From: Acanthamoeba lenticulata
Taxonomy: Eukaryota; Discosea; Longamoebia; Acanthamoebidae
DNA length: 33,958 bases
Reading direction: 5' to 3'
Assembly (NCBI GenBank): GCA_002179805.1
Contig: NAVB01001149.1
Span: 1-33,958, forward strand
Position 1 is the stretch's first letter, and each line of letters starts with the position of its first letter. The notes under the pieces were generated by a model. It saw nothing but the letters and a program-made list of their open reading frames with translations. It made no database searches and was not told the DNA's origin. A program made the translations under genes and the position numbers. Positions 1 to 10,070 of this stretch are shown piece by piece.

Positions 1-45
1 TTTTTTGTAACTTGTTTAACTGATTTTGAATTCAATTTCTACCAG

Positions 46-3000
46 ATTACGGCCTTTTGGGCGCGGGTCTTTACTTTGGTGGTGAGTCTTGCACGTCAGC
101 CAAATACACCTCGGCCGGTGCGCAGGGCACCCGCTTCATGCTGCTTAACCGCGTCGCGCTTGGCAACGTGCACGAGGTCTACACCGTCACTCCCGGCCTC
201 AGTACTTTCTCCTCATTCCTCCTGAAATCCTTAAATTTTATCAAATCATCAGAAAATAATCTCACATTTTCTGATGATCCTTTTCGACGATAACTCTGTT
301 TTTCAGCCGAACCACCGGAGGGCTATGACTCGGTGCAGGGCGTGAGCTCGCGACACGGCCACCCGTCGGCCTTCACCGACGACGAATACGTCGTCTACAA
401 CTTGGAGCAGCAGCAAATGGAGTACCTTGTCGAGTTCCGCCTCATCTCTGCCGTATGCTCTCTCTCTCTCCCCCCTTGAACCGGTCATCGTCGCTCTTCG
501 CTCCTCCACGTTACTCAACCTTCCTCCTTGGCCTTGTTGTCACAGGATCCGGCCTACTCTCAGCCCGGCTCGGCCTCTGTCGCGGCGGCAAGCAGCCAGC
601 TGAGCAGTAGCGTGCCTGCGCCGGTGGTTAAGCCACTGACGGGCTTCAACTTTGGCAGCACTGCGTCGTCTGCAGCATCGTCGTCAGGGTTCAACTTTGG
701 CACCAGCGCCACCGCGGCGGCGACACCAACAACGGGCTTCAACTTTGGCAGCGCTGCACCGTCTGCAGCAGCGGGCTTCGGCAGCTTTGGCAACGCCGCG
801 CCCCAGCCGGCAGCCTTCTCGTCGTTTGGGAGCAGCACCGTCACCAACACCAAGACCGCGTTCGAGTTCTATATCAAGACCTTGACCGGGAAGACCATCA
901 CGCTCCACGCGCAGGCGTCAGACACGGTCGCAAGCGTAAAGCAGAAGATCCATGACCAGGAGGGCATCCCGTCGGCCCAGCAGCGCCTCATCTTTGCTGG
1001 CAAGCAACTGAACGATGAACGCACGCTGGCCGACTACAACGTGCAGGCCCAGGCCACGCTGCACCTTGTCCTGAGCCTGCGTGCGGTGCCCATGCCCATG
1101 CCCAAGTCGTTGTTCGTGCCCAAGGCGGCCAAGAAAGCAACGTTGCCGCCCAAGAAGAAGAAGAAGAACAAGTCTTCGTTCTCTGAAGACGAAGAATCCG
1201 ACTTCTCGGACGAAGACGATGATGGCGAAGAAAAGATCAAGGCCGTGAAGAAACCCGCCAAGAAGGCCGTTAAAAAGGCGCCTGTCAAGAAGGCCGTTAA
1301 GAAGGCGCCCGCCAAGAAGACACCAGCACCCAAGGCGCCCAGGAAGACCGCCGCCAAGAAGGTAATGGCGACACCCAAGAAGAAGAAGGCGGCCCCGTGG
1401 GCCTCGCCCTTCGGCGGTGGCCTTCCGCGCAAAGACGACGAGGACGACGAGGAGGAGCAAGAGGAGCAAGAGGAGAACAACGACTCAGAGATCGTGGTGG
1501 GCAGCCTCTACAGCGACTACGATCGGCTCATCACGCGCGAGCAGAGCGAGATGAAGCGCCAGGAGGACCGCTACCGCGAGCTCTTTGCGCAGGACCGTAG
1601 CAACCGGGCCCTGTCCGACCTCTACCTCAATCTGGTCGACGTGCTCGAGCAGCGCGAGACGTTCCGGTTCGCGACCGAGTCGGCCGAGGACCGGACGATT
1701 CCCAAGATCCTCGCTCAGAAGCAGCCCAACATGGCCGCGCGGGCCGGGCAGTACTCGGTGGTCGACGAGCAGCGGTGGGCCGCCAACTGGCGCGACTTTA
1801 CGCAGGGCCAGTTCGAGGGCCTCGACTGGACGGGCATCTTCATCGCCGGCGGCAGCGTGCTGGCGTGCCTCGACCCGGACTACCCGAACGTGCACAAGGG
1901 CAACGACATCGACATGTTCCTCTATGCCACCGACGAGCAGCGCGCGCGTCAGCAGCTGCGCCACATCTTTGACACGGTCCAGCGCAACACGCAGGGCAAG
2001 GGCGACATCATCCGTACCAAGAACGCCGTCACCATCATCAACTCGTATCCCTACCGCCACATCCAGATCATCATGCGCCTCTACGCGAGCCCCGCCGAGG
2101 TCCTCATGGGCTTTGACATTGACTCGTGCACCGTCGGCTACGATGGCCGTCGCGTCTGGGCCCTTCCGCGCGCCCGCCGCGCCATCAACTTCCGCTACAA
2201 CCTGCTCGACCTCTCCCGCCGCTCTCTCACCTACGAGTCCCGCCTCCAGAAATACGCCAAACGGTACGCCAATTATATTTCAATTTCTTTTCGTTTATTC
2301 ATGTTATGATGCCATTTAATTATAATTATAATTATATATTGAAATATAATTATTTTTTTTTTGTCCAACACAGAGGCTTCGCCGTGGCGGTGCCGGGCCT
2401 TGACCGAAGCCGTGTGGACCCGTTCCTCTACCGCAAGCCGCTCAAGAGCGTGACCGGCTTGGCCAAGCTCCTCATCATGGACCGCAACGCTGCCAAGTAT
2501 ATGTTTGCTATTTCCTCTCATTCTTTTATTTTCTTCTCTTTATTAATTTATTCTTTTATAAAATTGCAGGGCGCAAGCCAAGGCCGAGGCGAGCCCGACC
2601 AAGGACGGCATCACGCCGGCCAAGCGCGGCGGCCGCCCCCGTCGGGCCGATTCGGGCGACTCGTCGGCGTCGGTCGAGAAGGAGGAAAGCGACTACAGCG
2701 AAGTGAGCCTCCCGTGGGGCCCCGACTGGTTCACGATGGGGATCATGTCCATGCTCAACCGGCAGGACAAGGCCGCCTTCTTCTCCACGATCCGCAAGAA
2801 CAAGGCCGACCCGAACCACAAGCGGGCGCCCGTCTCGCACATCTTTGTGTCGGGCATCGACGCCGTCCTCAACGACACCACGCGCATGGGCCCGCTCGTG
2901 TGGCTCACCGACAACCCGGGCCGCCAGCTCCTCACGGGCTCCTTCCACCCGGTCGACGACGAGCATTATGAGCGCGACGCCTACAGCGGCAGCAGCGACA

Positions 3001-4188
3001 GCAGCGCCTTTGCCACGGCCAAGGCCGCGACGACGCCCAAGAAAGAAAAGAAGCCGCCGGCCGTGAAGCCTTCTACCTTCTCTGTACTGAACAACCCAAC
3101 GCCCGCGCGGTCCCTCTTCTCCACATCGCCTGCTGCCGCTCCGGCGTCGCCCCCGGCCTCAAGCGGATTCTCCTTTGGCACGGCCCAGCAGCAACAGCAA
3201 CAGCAACAGGCACTGTCGTCCTTTTTTGGCGGCGGTGTCAGCAGCAGCGGCAGCAGCGGCTTTGGCGGACTCCAGCCGTCGTCCTTCAACTTGCCCACGA
3301 ACGTCACCGGCAGCCCCGGCGGCGGCGGTTTCTTTGTGGGCAAGTCGCCGGCCAAGACGCCCGTCATCCTCCCCGTGACGCCCGCCACGCCCGAGCGCTC
3401 GGATGACGAGGAGGAGGAGGAGAAAGGAGAAGCCAAGCAGCCGTCGTCGCCCTACAGCTACGGGATGCCGACCATGGGCGGCTCGTCGCCGCTGCGCGCG
3501 GCCGAGCGCCCGTCCTACGGCATCCCGTCGCCGCTGGCCGCCCATGCCTCGTCCTTTGTCTCGCCGGCCGCGCCCGTGGGCCTCGTCACCTACGCCCTCT
3601 CGCCGCCGCAGTTGTCTTCGTTCTCTTCTTCTCCGCCTTCGTCGTATTCGTCCTCTTTCGCTTCGTCGTCGCCGTCACTGATGACGACGCCAGCGCCGGC
3701 GTCTTCGTTTGTCACGTCGTCGTCGCAGCTGAGCGAAGCCGTCGAGCAGAGCCTCAAGCAGGGTACCCACATCGCCCTCCTCCACAACACTTGACGTCGT
3801 CATCGTCACCATCTTGCTCTTTCTTATCCTTGATGATGTTGTTGTTGTTGTGTTGGACAGTGTTTGCGTCGGGCAAGCCGCCGCAGTCGCGCATGGCCAA
3901 GCTGCTGTTGCTGGTGTCGATGCTGTTCAAGGCGGAGCGCATCACGTCGCAGGAGAAGTCGCGCCTGAAGGACCTCATCATCGACGACCACGAGTCGCTG
4001 GCCAACGCGCTCGAGGCCTTTGAGACCGAGAAGGACTTTGACGAGCTCGCCGACACCTTCCACCGCATCTGCAAGAGTATGTAGTTGTCGTAGTTGTCGT
4101 AGTTGTTGTTGTTGTTGCCCCTCTCTTGGTGTTGAAGTCGACCACAAACTTACGCAACGTCTCTTCTGGTTGTGCAGTTAATCCGTGA
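46..4188 (+). CDS. PARP / FG-repeat / ubiquitin-like / nucleotidyltransferase-like fusion protein, 5' partial
   Basis: The window opens in an intron of this gene. Exons: 46-201, 307-452, 546-2263, 2374-2496, 2570-3762, then 3861-4084 (stop) or 3861-4076 joined to 4178-4188; all junctions keep phase. Domains in order: end of a PARP catalytic domain with the conserved Tyr in GAGLYFGG (codon 72-74) and the catalytic-type Glu in DDEYVVYN (codon 384-386), so an H-Y-E poly-type enzyme is expected although the His lies upstream; FNFG repeats (640-800); ubiquitin-like domain (859-1092); Lys/Ala/Pro tail like histone H1 (1235-1400); acidic stretch; nucleotidyltransferase-like core with GGS (about 1848) and NDIDMF (about 1902), continuing to [13 protein letters not shown]; an AT-hook-like KRGGRPRR; a second FG/poly-Q low-complexity tail; and a helical C-terminus. 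I infer a nuclear protein. Substrate and partners are unknown. Domain order is read directly; the NTase assignment is the weakest. Confidence 0.85.
640..800 (+). repeat. FG (nucleoporin-like) repeat array inside gene 1
   Basis: Three near-identical GFNFG units start near 640, 688 and 736, spaced by 48 nt. GFGSF/SSFG units follow up to about 835. The spacers are Ser/Ala/Thr-rich with no charged residues, as in FG nucleoporins. A second, looser FG/SF tract (GFSFG, SSFFGG, GFGG) lies in the same protein at about 3160-3300. Confidence 0.8.
859..1092 (+). other. Ubiquitin-like domain within gene 1
   Basis: The segment opens [13 protein letters not shown] and continues through [17 protein letters not shown] to [11 protein letters not shown], so it aligns with ubiquitin along its whole length without gaps. 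The Leu8/Ile44/Val70 patch and Lys6, 11, 27, 29 and 48 equivalents are kept. The Lys63 and Arg72 equivalents and the terminal Gly-Gly are not. It is therefore an embedded fold, not a processed or conjugated ubiquitin. Confidence 0.9.
3186..3209 (+). repeat. CAG/CAA trinucleotide run (poly-Gln) in gene 1
   Basis: About eight mixed CAG/CAA codons encode a glutamine run in the C-terminal low-complexity tail, just after GFSFG. Confidence 0.85.
4081..4117 (+). repeat. GTAGTTGTC / GTT simple repeat
   Basis: A GTAGTTGTC-type 9-mer repeat grades into (GTT)n at the 3' end of gene 1. It lies in the last possible intron or in the 3' UTR, depending on whether the GTATGT donor at 4077 is used. Use of that donor replaces the final Ser-Met with Ile-Asn-Pro. 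Confidence 0.7.
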
Positions 4189-4387
4189 TGAAGCAGCGGA
4201 CCTGTTTGTGGGCCTCCCGCTCTTCTTGAAATTTGCAATTAAAGCGATTTATCTTTTCTCGTTTTGCCTCACGGCCAATGACGGCCGTACTTATCGCCGA
4301 ATCGCGGCCCGGCGGGGCCGAGACCAGTTCTTGACCAAAACGAAACAATCATTTCACCACAAACCACAACATACACACAACAAGAAC

Positions 4388-6543
4388 ATGATGAAGGCGC
4401 AACACGCTGCCTTGAGAGAGTACACTTACGCACAGCGCGTGCATGAGGGGGAGAGGGAGGTGCAGGCAAAGCTTGGGGTGCTCGAGGCGCAGAAGGACGT
4501 ACGTGTTGACTTCTTTAAGGGCCCTCCTCCACTTCAAGCCATGACTTGATCCTCATCAACAACGTCTGTGTTGTGGAGCACAGATGACGAGGATCATGCG
4601 GCCCTTCTTGCCGCTCCAGCACCGTCAGTTCTTCGAGGAGTGCCTCGCCTGCTTGTTTGTTGGTAAAAACGTTAATGTTTCTTAAAAAATTATATACGAA
4701 GATGAGAAGCTGACGTCTGTCGTGTGTATACGTGCACAGGTTCGATTGACGCACAGGGCCAGTTGTGGGCATCGGTCCTTCCTGGCCTGCCGGGCTTCAT
4801 CTCGTCGCCCACCGACACGACGCTCCTCGTGCGCACGCCCGTGCCGCCACACGACCCGCTGGCAAGCGCCCAAGAGGGCGACCCCGTGGGCCTGCTCGGC
4901 CTGCAGCTCCACACGCGGCGCCGCAACCGGGCCAACGGCAAGATCGCGCGGCTGCTCGATGGCGGCCGCGGCGGCTTCGACTTTGCGCTGGACGTCTCCT
5001 TTGGCAATTGTCCCAAGTACATCCAAGCGCGATCCGTGGACTTTACCCCGGACGCCGCCGAGCGCATCGGCCGCGCCTGCGTCGTGGACGAGGCGCCCGC
5101 CGGTCAGCTCACCCCCGAGATGCGGGCCTACGTCGACCGCAGCGATACCTTCTTCGTGGCCAGCTGCTTCGTCCCGTCGGACGACCTCCAGAAGGACCTC
5201 CCGTCCTCGGGCGTCGACGTCTCGCATCGCGGCGTCGAACCGGGCGCCATCACTTGGCGCGACGAAGACGACGGCGCAACGACGCTCCTGTGGCCCGACT
5301 ATGTGGGCAACTTCCTGTTCAACACGCTGGGCAACCTGGCCAAGGACCCGCGCTGCGGCCTCTTGTTCCTCGACTTTGGCGCCAAGGGCGACGTGCTGCA
5401 GCTGTCCGGCCGGGCCAAGATCGAGTGGGACCTGCGCCCGGTGCCGGGCGCCCACCGCAGCGTGGCCTTCACCGTCGAGCGGGCCCGGCTCGTGCGCGGC
5501 GCGCTCTCCATGTTCTCCGCCACCCTTCTCGAGCGCTCGCCCTATTTGCCAGCGGCCCAGAGTACGTTGCCTCTGACCTTGGGCCTTTGGGCGCTTATGT
5601 CAACGCAGCTAACGCTATGGGCCGCGCGCAGTGCGGCCGGGCGTGGATTTCTCGACGGGCCTGCGCGGCTATCCGGTCAAACTCGCGGCCAAGCGGCAGG
5701 AGACGCATGACACGGCCACGTTCGTGTTCTCGAGCAACGTCCCGCTGACGACCACGCAGCGCCCGGGCCAGTACGGCACGTTCCTGATCGAACTCGACGA
5801 CGGCGGCGACAACACGGTCACGCGGACGTGGACGCTCTCGTCGGCCCCGGCCTCGCCCTCCGAGTACGAGGTGGCCGTCACCGTCAAGCGACACCCGCAG
5901 GGCCAAGCCTCGGCCTGGCTGCACAGCGCCCCCGTGGGAACGCAGTACGTGCCCTCCCGCCTGTCATGCGTGGCCTCCCTCCATTGCCTGGCAGACGCTG
6001 ACGGTTGTCGGCCGTCTGACCTCCAGGCTGCACCTGGTCAACGTGAGCGGGACGTTCCACTTGCCTCCGGTGGACGCCGCCAGCGGGCCGCAGCCGCCTC
6101 GGCTGCTGTTCATCGCCGGCGGCGTGGGCGTGACGCCCCTCATGTCCATGTTGCGCGACCTTGCCCGCCGCCATCTGGAGAAACGAGCCGAGACCGAACC
6201 AACGACGACGCCTGAGGTGGTCTTCCTCTACAGCGTCAAGACGCCGGCCGACCTGGTCTTTGGCGACGAGCTGGCCTCGCTGGCCGCGGCTTTCCCGGGC
6301 CTCTTGGCCCTGCACACCACCGTCACACAGCCGGGCGCTGAGGCGAGCAGCGGTGGCGGGAAGCAGCTGCGTCATCGGGTCGGCCGGTGGAGCGCCCAAG
6401 CCGTGGCCGAGTGCGTGCCGGACCTCTCGTCGCGCAGCGTCTACGTGTGCGGACCCGATGCCTTCATGACCCACATGGCCTCGTTGGTCCGTGAGGAGCT
6501 GGGCTCCACCATGCCCGTCTACACTGAGAGTTTTGCCTTTTAG
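4388..6543 (+). CDS. PNPOx-like FMN-binding / FAD-NAD oxidoreductase fusion flavoprotein
   Basis: Exons 4388-4498, 4584-4662, 4740-5561, 5632-5944 and 6027-6543 give 613 aa in phase. The N-terminal half matches the pyridoxamine-5'-phosphate-oxidase-like split-barrel family: HRQFFEE, then SIDAQGQLWASVLPGLPGF, then further barrel strands. The C-terminal half is a ferredoxin-reductase-type module: RTWTLSSAP (flavin-binding RxxS-type motif), LFIAGGVGVTPLMSM (NAD(P)-binding GGVGxTP), and YVCGPDAFM (CGPxxF). Such fusions are known in bacteria and fungi, often with a C-terminal 2Fe-2S ferredoxin domain. Here the protein ends at YTESFAF with no such domain. Electron transfer from NAD(P)H through FAD to the FMN-barrel domain is an inference, and the acceptor is unknown. 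The start is the first of two adjacent ATGs after an in-frame run with no better candidate. No signal peptide is visible, so it is probably cytosolic. Confidence 0.88.
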
Positions 6544-6582
6544 GCCACAAGAATGGCGTTTTGCGTTTTTTCATCCAAGTCA

Positions 6583-8202
6583 TCACCTCGGGCGCACGAG
6601 CCACACGTCGTCGAGCACGGCGCTGGCGTTGGCGCTGAGCAGCGTCCAGTGCAGATGCGTCGCGTTGAAGATCTCCACACGGCCGAACCCATACTCGACC
6701 ACCCTGTTGTGGTTGTTTGTTGTTGTTCTGTGTTAATAGCCACCCGACGTCTACACGCGGAGAGACGATCGCTTGCGCCTGCAATCGAGCGTACCGCCGG
6801 GCAGACCACACGGGCGGCTGGTCCCACGAGTTGTCGAGGCTGTTGCCGCCGACGCCGTTGGTGATGTAGAGCGGCGCGTTGGGCGTCACCGCGCCCTTGT
6901 ACACAGGCAGTGTCCGTTCGTACGAGTGCACGTGGCCGGTGATCACCAGGTCGACTTGGGCGCTGTAGAACACGTCCTCGAGGGCCTGCCGCATCGCCTT
7001 GCCCGAGTCCTCGTGAACTGGCCGCGACAACCCAAGTCAGCACACCATGAACGTCTCGAAAGAGCGAAACGAAAAGCGAAATGAAAGAGCGAAAGCGAAA
7101 GTACCAGTGCTGGAGCAATACCAGGGCCGGTGCCAAAAGCTGATGATCCACGGCGTGACGGCGCGATTGACCCGCCTAAGGTCTTTCTTCACCCACTCGA
7201 CCTGGTCCGAGAAGCTCGAGGCCTCCGAGTCGAGCGCAATCACGTGCACGTTGCCGTAGTTGAAGCTGTAAAACATGTTTCCCGAGTTGGCTCCGCTCTG
7301 GGCCGCTGCGAAAGAAAAAAGACCACCATTGAGGCGTCCCGTCAGTTTTCAGAGTCAGAAGGAAGGGCAACTCGCTTGGGGTCAAGTTGTACCGGGCATG
7401 GCGAAGCGATAGAGGTAGGGCAGGGACCAGTCGTGCATCTCGTGGTTGCCAGGGCTCACCATCCACGGGACCTGGGCGGCAAAGGGCTGCACGAGCTGGC
7501 CCCACTGGTCCCAGATCGGCTGCTTGCCGTTGGCGTAGCTGATGTCGCCCGCGTGGATGAGGAAGTCAAAGGGCGCACTCTGCTGGACGGTGAGCATGCC
7601 CGCCAGGACGCTCTTGGCGCCGTCGACGGTGCCCTCGTCCCCGATGGAGAGGATGCGCAGCGGCCTGTCGGCGGAGATCATCGTCGCGTTAGCGGGCTCG
7701 GTGGTGAACTGGTAGACATCGCTCCAGGCCTTGCTCGGGTCGCCCACGCGATAGGAGTAGGTCGTCGAGCTGTTCAGGCCCTTGAGCGTCGCAACTGGCG
7801 CCAAACGCGAACAACGTCAGCCTCTCGGGGCCAAGACGAGTGGGGCGCAGTGCGTGCGTACAGTGAAGCTGCGGCGAGGTGTAGGGCGGCAGTGCGGGAA
7901 GGTAGTAGTGCGTGGCCTGGCCCTTGGCCGTAAAGTGTCCGCACCCGGCGCAGGCGTACTCGACCGTCGAGTGGTCCGTGTTCTTTTGCGTGACCCACCC
8001 GACGACCACCTCGCCCTTCACCCCTGCGCAAACGTGTTTGAGGACCTCAAAAACAACAAAAACTTAAGTTTAAGACGACGACGTTGGGGGTTGAACCAGT
8101 AAGCGCGAGCCGGAGCTGTTCGGGCGTGTGGGAGGCCTCGGCGTGGGACAAGACCAGCACGCAAAGGCACAGCAGCAAGAGAAGGCCGCCCATGTTCGAC
8201 AT
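6583..8202 (-). CDS. Purple acid phosphatase, secreted (tandem copy A)
   Basis: Exons, in transcript order: 8202-8097, 8023-7862, 7794-7393, 7305-7105, 7017-6795, 6703-6583; 404 aa. A clear signal peptide (MSNMGGLLLLLCLCVLVLS) is followed by a purple-acid-phosphatase N-terminal fibronectin-like domain (GEVVVGWVTQ... TTYSYRVG). The binuclear metallophosphoesterase domain then carries the full ligand set: SIGDEG, AGDISYANG (Asp and the Fe-coordinating Tyr), SPGNHE, WHRPWYCSS, and TGHVHSYER. It should hydrolyse phosphomonoesters in the secretory or endolysosomal pathway or outside the cell. Its neighbour at 8302-9834 is a paralogue in the same orientation, only about 100 bp away. Two introns (after the AMP of RFAMP, and after SARR) are absent from that paralogue. 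Confidence 0.93.
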
Positions 8203-8301
8203 CTTCCTCCTGTTGCGGCGCGTGTGGACGGAGCTGTGGCGGAGCGGGCAGTTTTTCTTTTCTTTGTCTCCTATTTGCCATTTTATTCCGGACTTGGTGG
8301 C

Positions 8302-9834
8302 TCACTGGAAGCGATCGGTGGGACGGACAAGCCACACGTCGTCGATGATGGAGCTGTCGTTGCCGCGCATGGTCCAGTGCAGGTGCGTTGCGTTGAAGAT
8401 CTCCGCGTAGCCAAAGCCGTAGGCAATCGCCCTCTTGGCCGACCACGCGGGCACGGGGCCCCAGCTGTCGTCGAGGCCGTTGCCGCCAGCGCCGTTGGTG
8501 ATGTAGAGCGGCGCCTTGGGGTCGAGCTCGTCCTTGTAGACCTGCAGCGCCCTTTCGTAGCAGTGCACGTGGCCTGGACGTGTAGAATAAAAAATGAAAA
8601 ATATTATAAAAATAGAAAAGAAAAAGCCAAAAAATATAGAAAAAGGAGAGGAACGGACCGGTCAGGACGAGGTCGACCTTGAAGGTGTAGAACAGTTCTT
8701 CCAGCGCAGTGCGCATCTCCTTGCCCGAGTCAGCGTGCACTTGTTGTGTGGCACAAAAATGTCAGCAGGCTGTGTCGTGAGTGGATGACGTTGATGATGA
8801 TGGAGTACAAGTACCAGTGCTGGAGCAATACCAGGGCCGGTGCCAGAAGCCGATGATCCACGGCGTGACGGTCCTGTTCACGCGTTGCAGGTCCTGCTTG
8901 AGCCACGCGTACTGCGGCGCGTAGTCAGCCGTCTCGGACTTGAGGGCGATGACATGCGCATTGGCGTAGTTGAAGCTGTAATACTTGTTGCCCGCCTCGC
9001 CCCCGCTTTGCGCGCTGGGCATGGCGAAGCGAAAGAGGAAGCCCGGGTCGGTCTCGTTTTTGCGCAGCTCGTGGTTGCCCACGCTCACCATCCACGGGAC
9101 CTGGGCGGCAAAGGGCTGCACGAGCTGGGCCCACTGGTCCCAGATCGGCTGCTTGCCGTTGGCGTAGCTGACGTCGCCGCCGTGGACGAGGAAGTCAAAG
9201 TGGAGCTTGGACTGCGCCTCCAGCATGGCCGTCAGGACGCTCTTGGCGCCGTCGATGGTGCCTTGGTCGCCGATGGAGAGGATGCGCAGCGGAGTGTCGG
9301 GGCTTGGCTGCAGGTCAGCCCGCGTCACGAACTGCTGCTTCGAGCTCCAGCCACTCTTGGCGGAGCCGACGCGGTACGAGTAGGTCGTTGAGCTCTTCAG
9401 GCCCGTCAATGTAGCGACTGCCGCAACATAAACATTTTACATTTTAAATTCTTTGCGAGGCAACGCCGTCATGGTTTTTGGAGCAGGAAGGAGAGCTGAA
9501 CTGAGGACAGTGCGTACAGTGGAGGTACGGGGAAGTGTAGTTGGGGCTTTCATATCTCGAGGCCTTGCCCTGTGCGACGAAGTGGCCGCAGCCGGCGCAG
9601 GTGTACTCCACCACCGAACTGGTGGCGTGCTGCGTCGTCCATCCCACCACCATCTCGCCAGGGATCCCTGCGCGTACGGGTGAGGACGAAGCCCGACCGG
9701 AAACAAACACAGTTCAAGCAGGGGGGAGAGGGCGAACCGGTGAGGGCGAGACGAATTTGGCCGGGTGTATCGCTGGCGCAAGCGCCGGCGAGGCAGGAAA
9801 GCAGCAGCGCAAACGCGACCCATGACAGCGCCAT
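8302..9834 (-). CDS. Purple acid phosphatase, secreted (tandem copy B)
   Basis: Exons, in transcript order: 9834-9738, 9667-9518, 9417-8815, 8739-8659, 8573-8302; 400 aa. The start at 9834 gives a textbook signal peptide (MALSWVAFALLLSCLAG). An in-frame ATG at 9861 would add nine residues in front of it and is less likely. Metal-ligand motifs are all present: SIGDQG, GGDVSYANG, SVGNHE, WHRPWYCSS, and G-HVHCYER, where an AT-rich intron splits the Gly from HVH. It shares most of its length with copy A and ends VWLVRPTDRFQ. It is likely the upstream member of a tandem duplication. Cellular role as for copy A. Confidence 0.93.
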
Positions 9835-10070
9835 CCTTTCTCCTCTCTGCTGTAACGTCATCCAAGTGTAGTTGTGAACGCTCCTTCGACTCCGTCAATC
9901 GACAAAAAACCTCCCAAAGAAAAACCAACATGGAAAATGGTCTGAAAAGATGGTCCTCTTGTTCGAAGGAAGGGACCTTACCATCGTAATGTACAAGCAT
10001 GTGTCTGCAAAGCTGGAGCTGTGCTGAGGGCAGTTGAGCTACCTCATGCGCTGACAGGACTACAGCAGGT

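Noticed and set aside
918..1469. Long open frames antisense to gene 1
   Set aside because: They are shadows of a GC-rich, codon-biased exon with Lys/Asp/Ser runs. Their products are low-complexity Leu/Gly/Arg sequence with no domain.
2126..2971. Open frame spanning the intron at 2264-2373 as a separate gene
   Set aside because: It runs in a different frame from the conserved NTase-like protein, crosses two clear introns, and gives Arg/Pro-rich sequence.
8574..8658. Hydrophobic insertion within the metal site of phosphatase copy B
   Set aside because: It is an AT-rich intron. Splicing recreates the intact G-HVHCYER motif seen in copy A.
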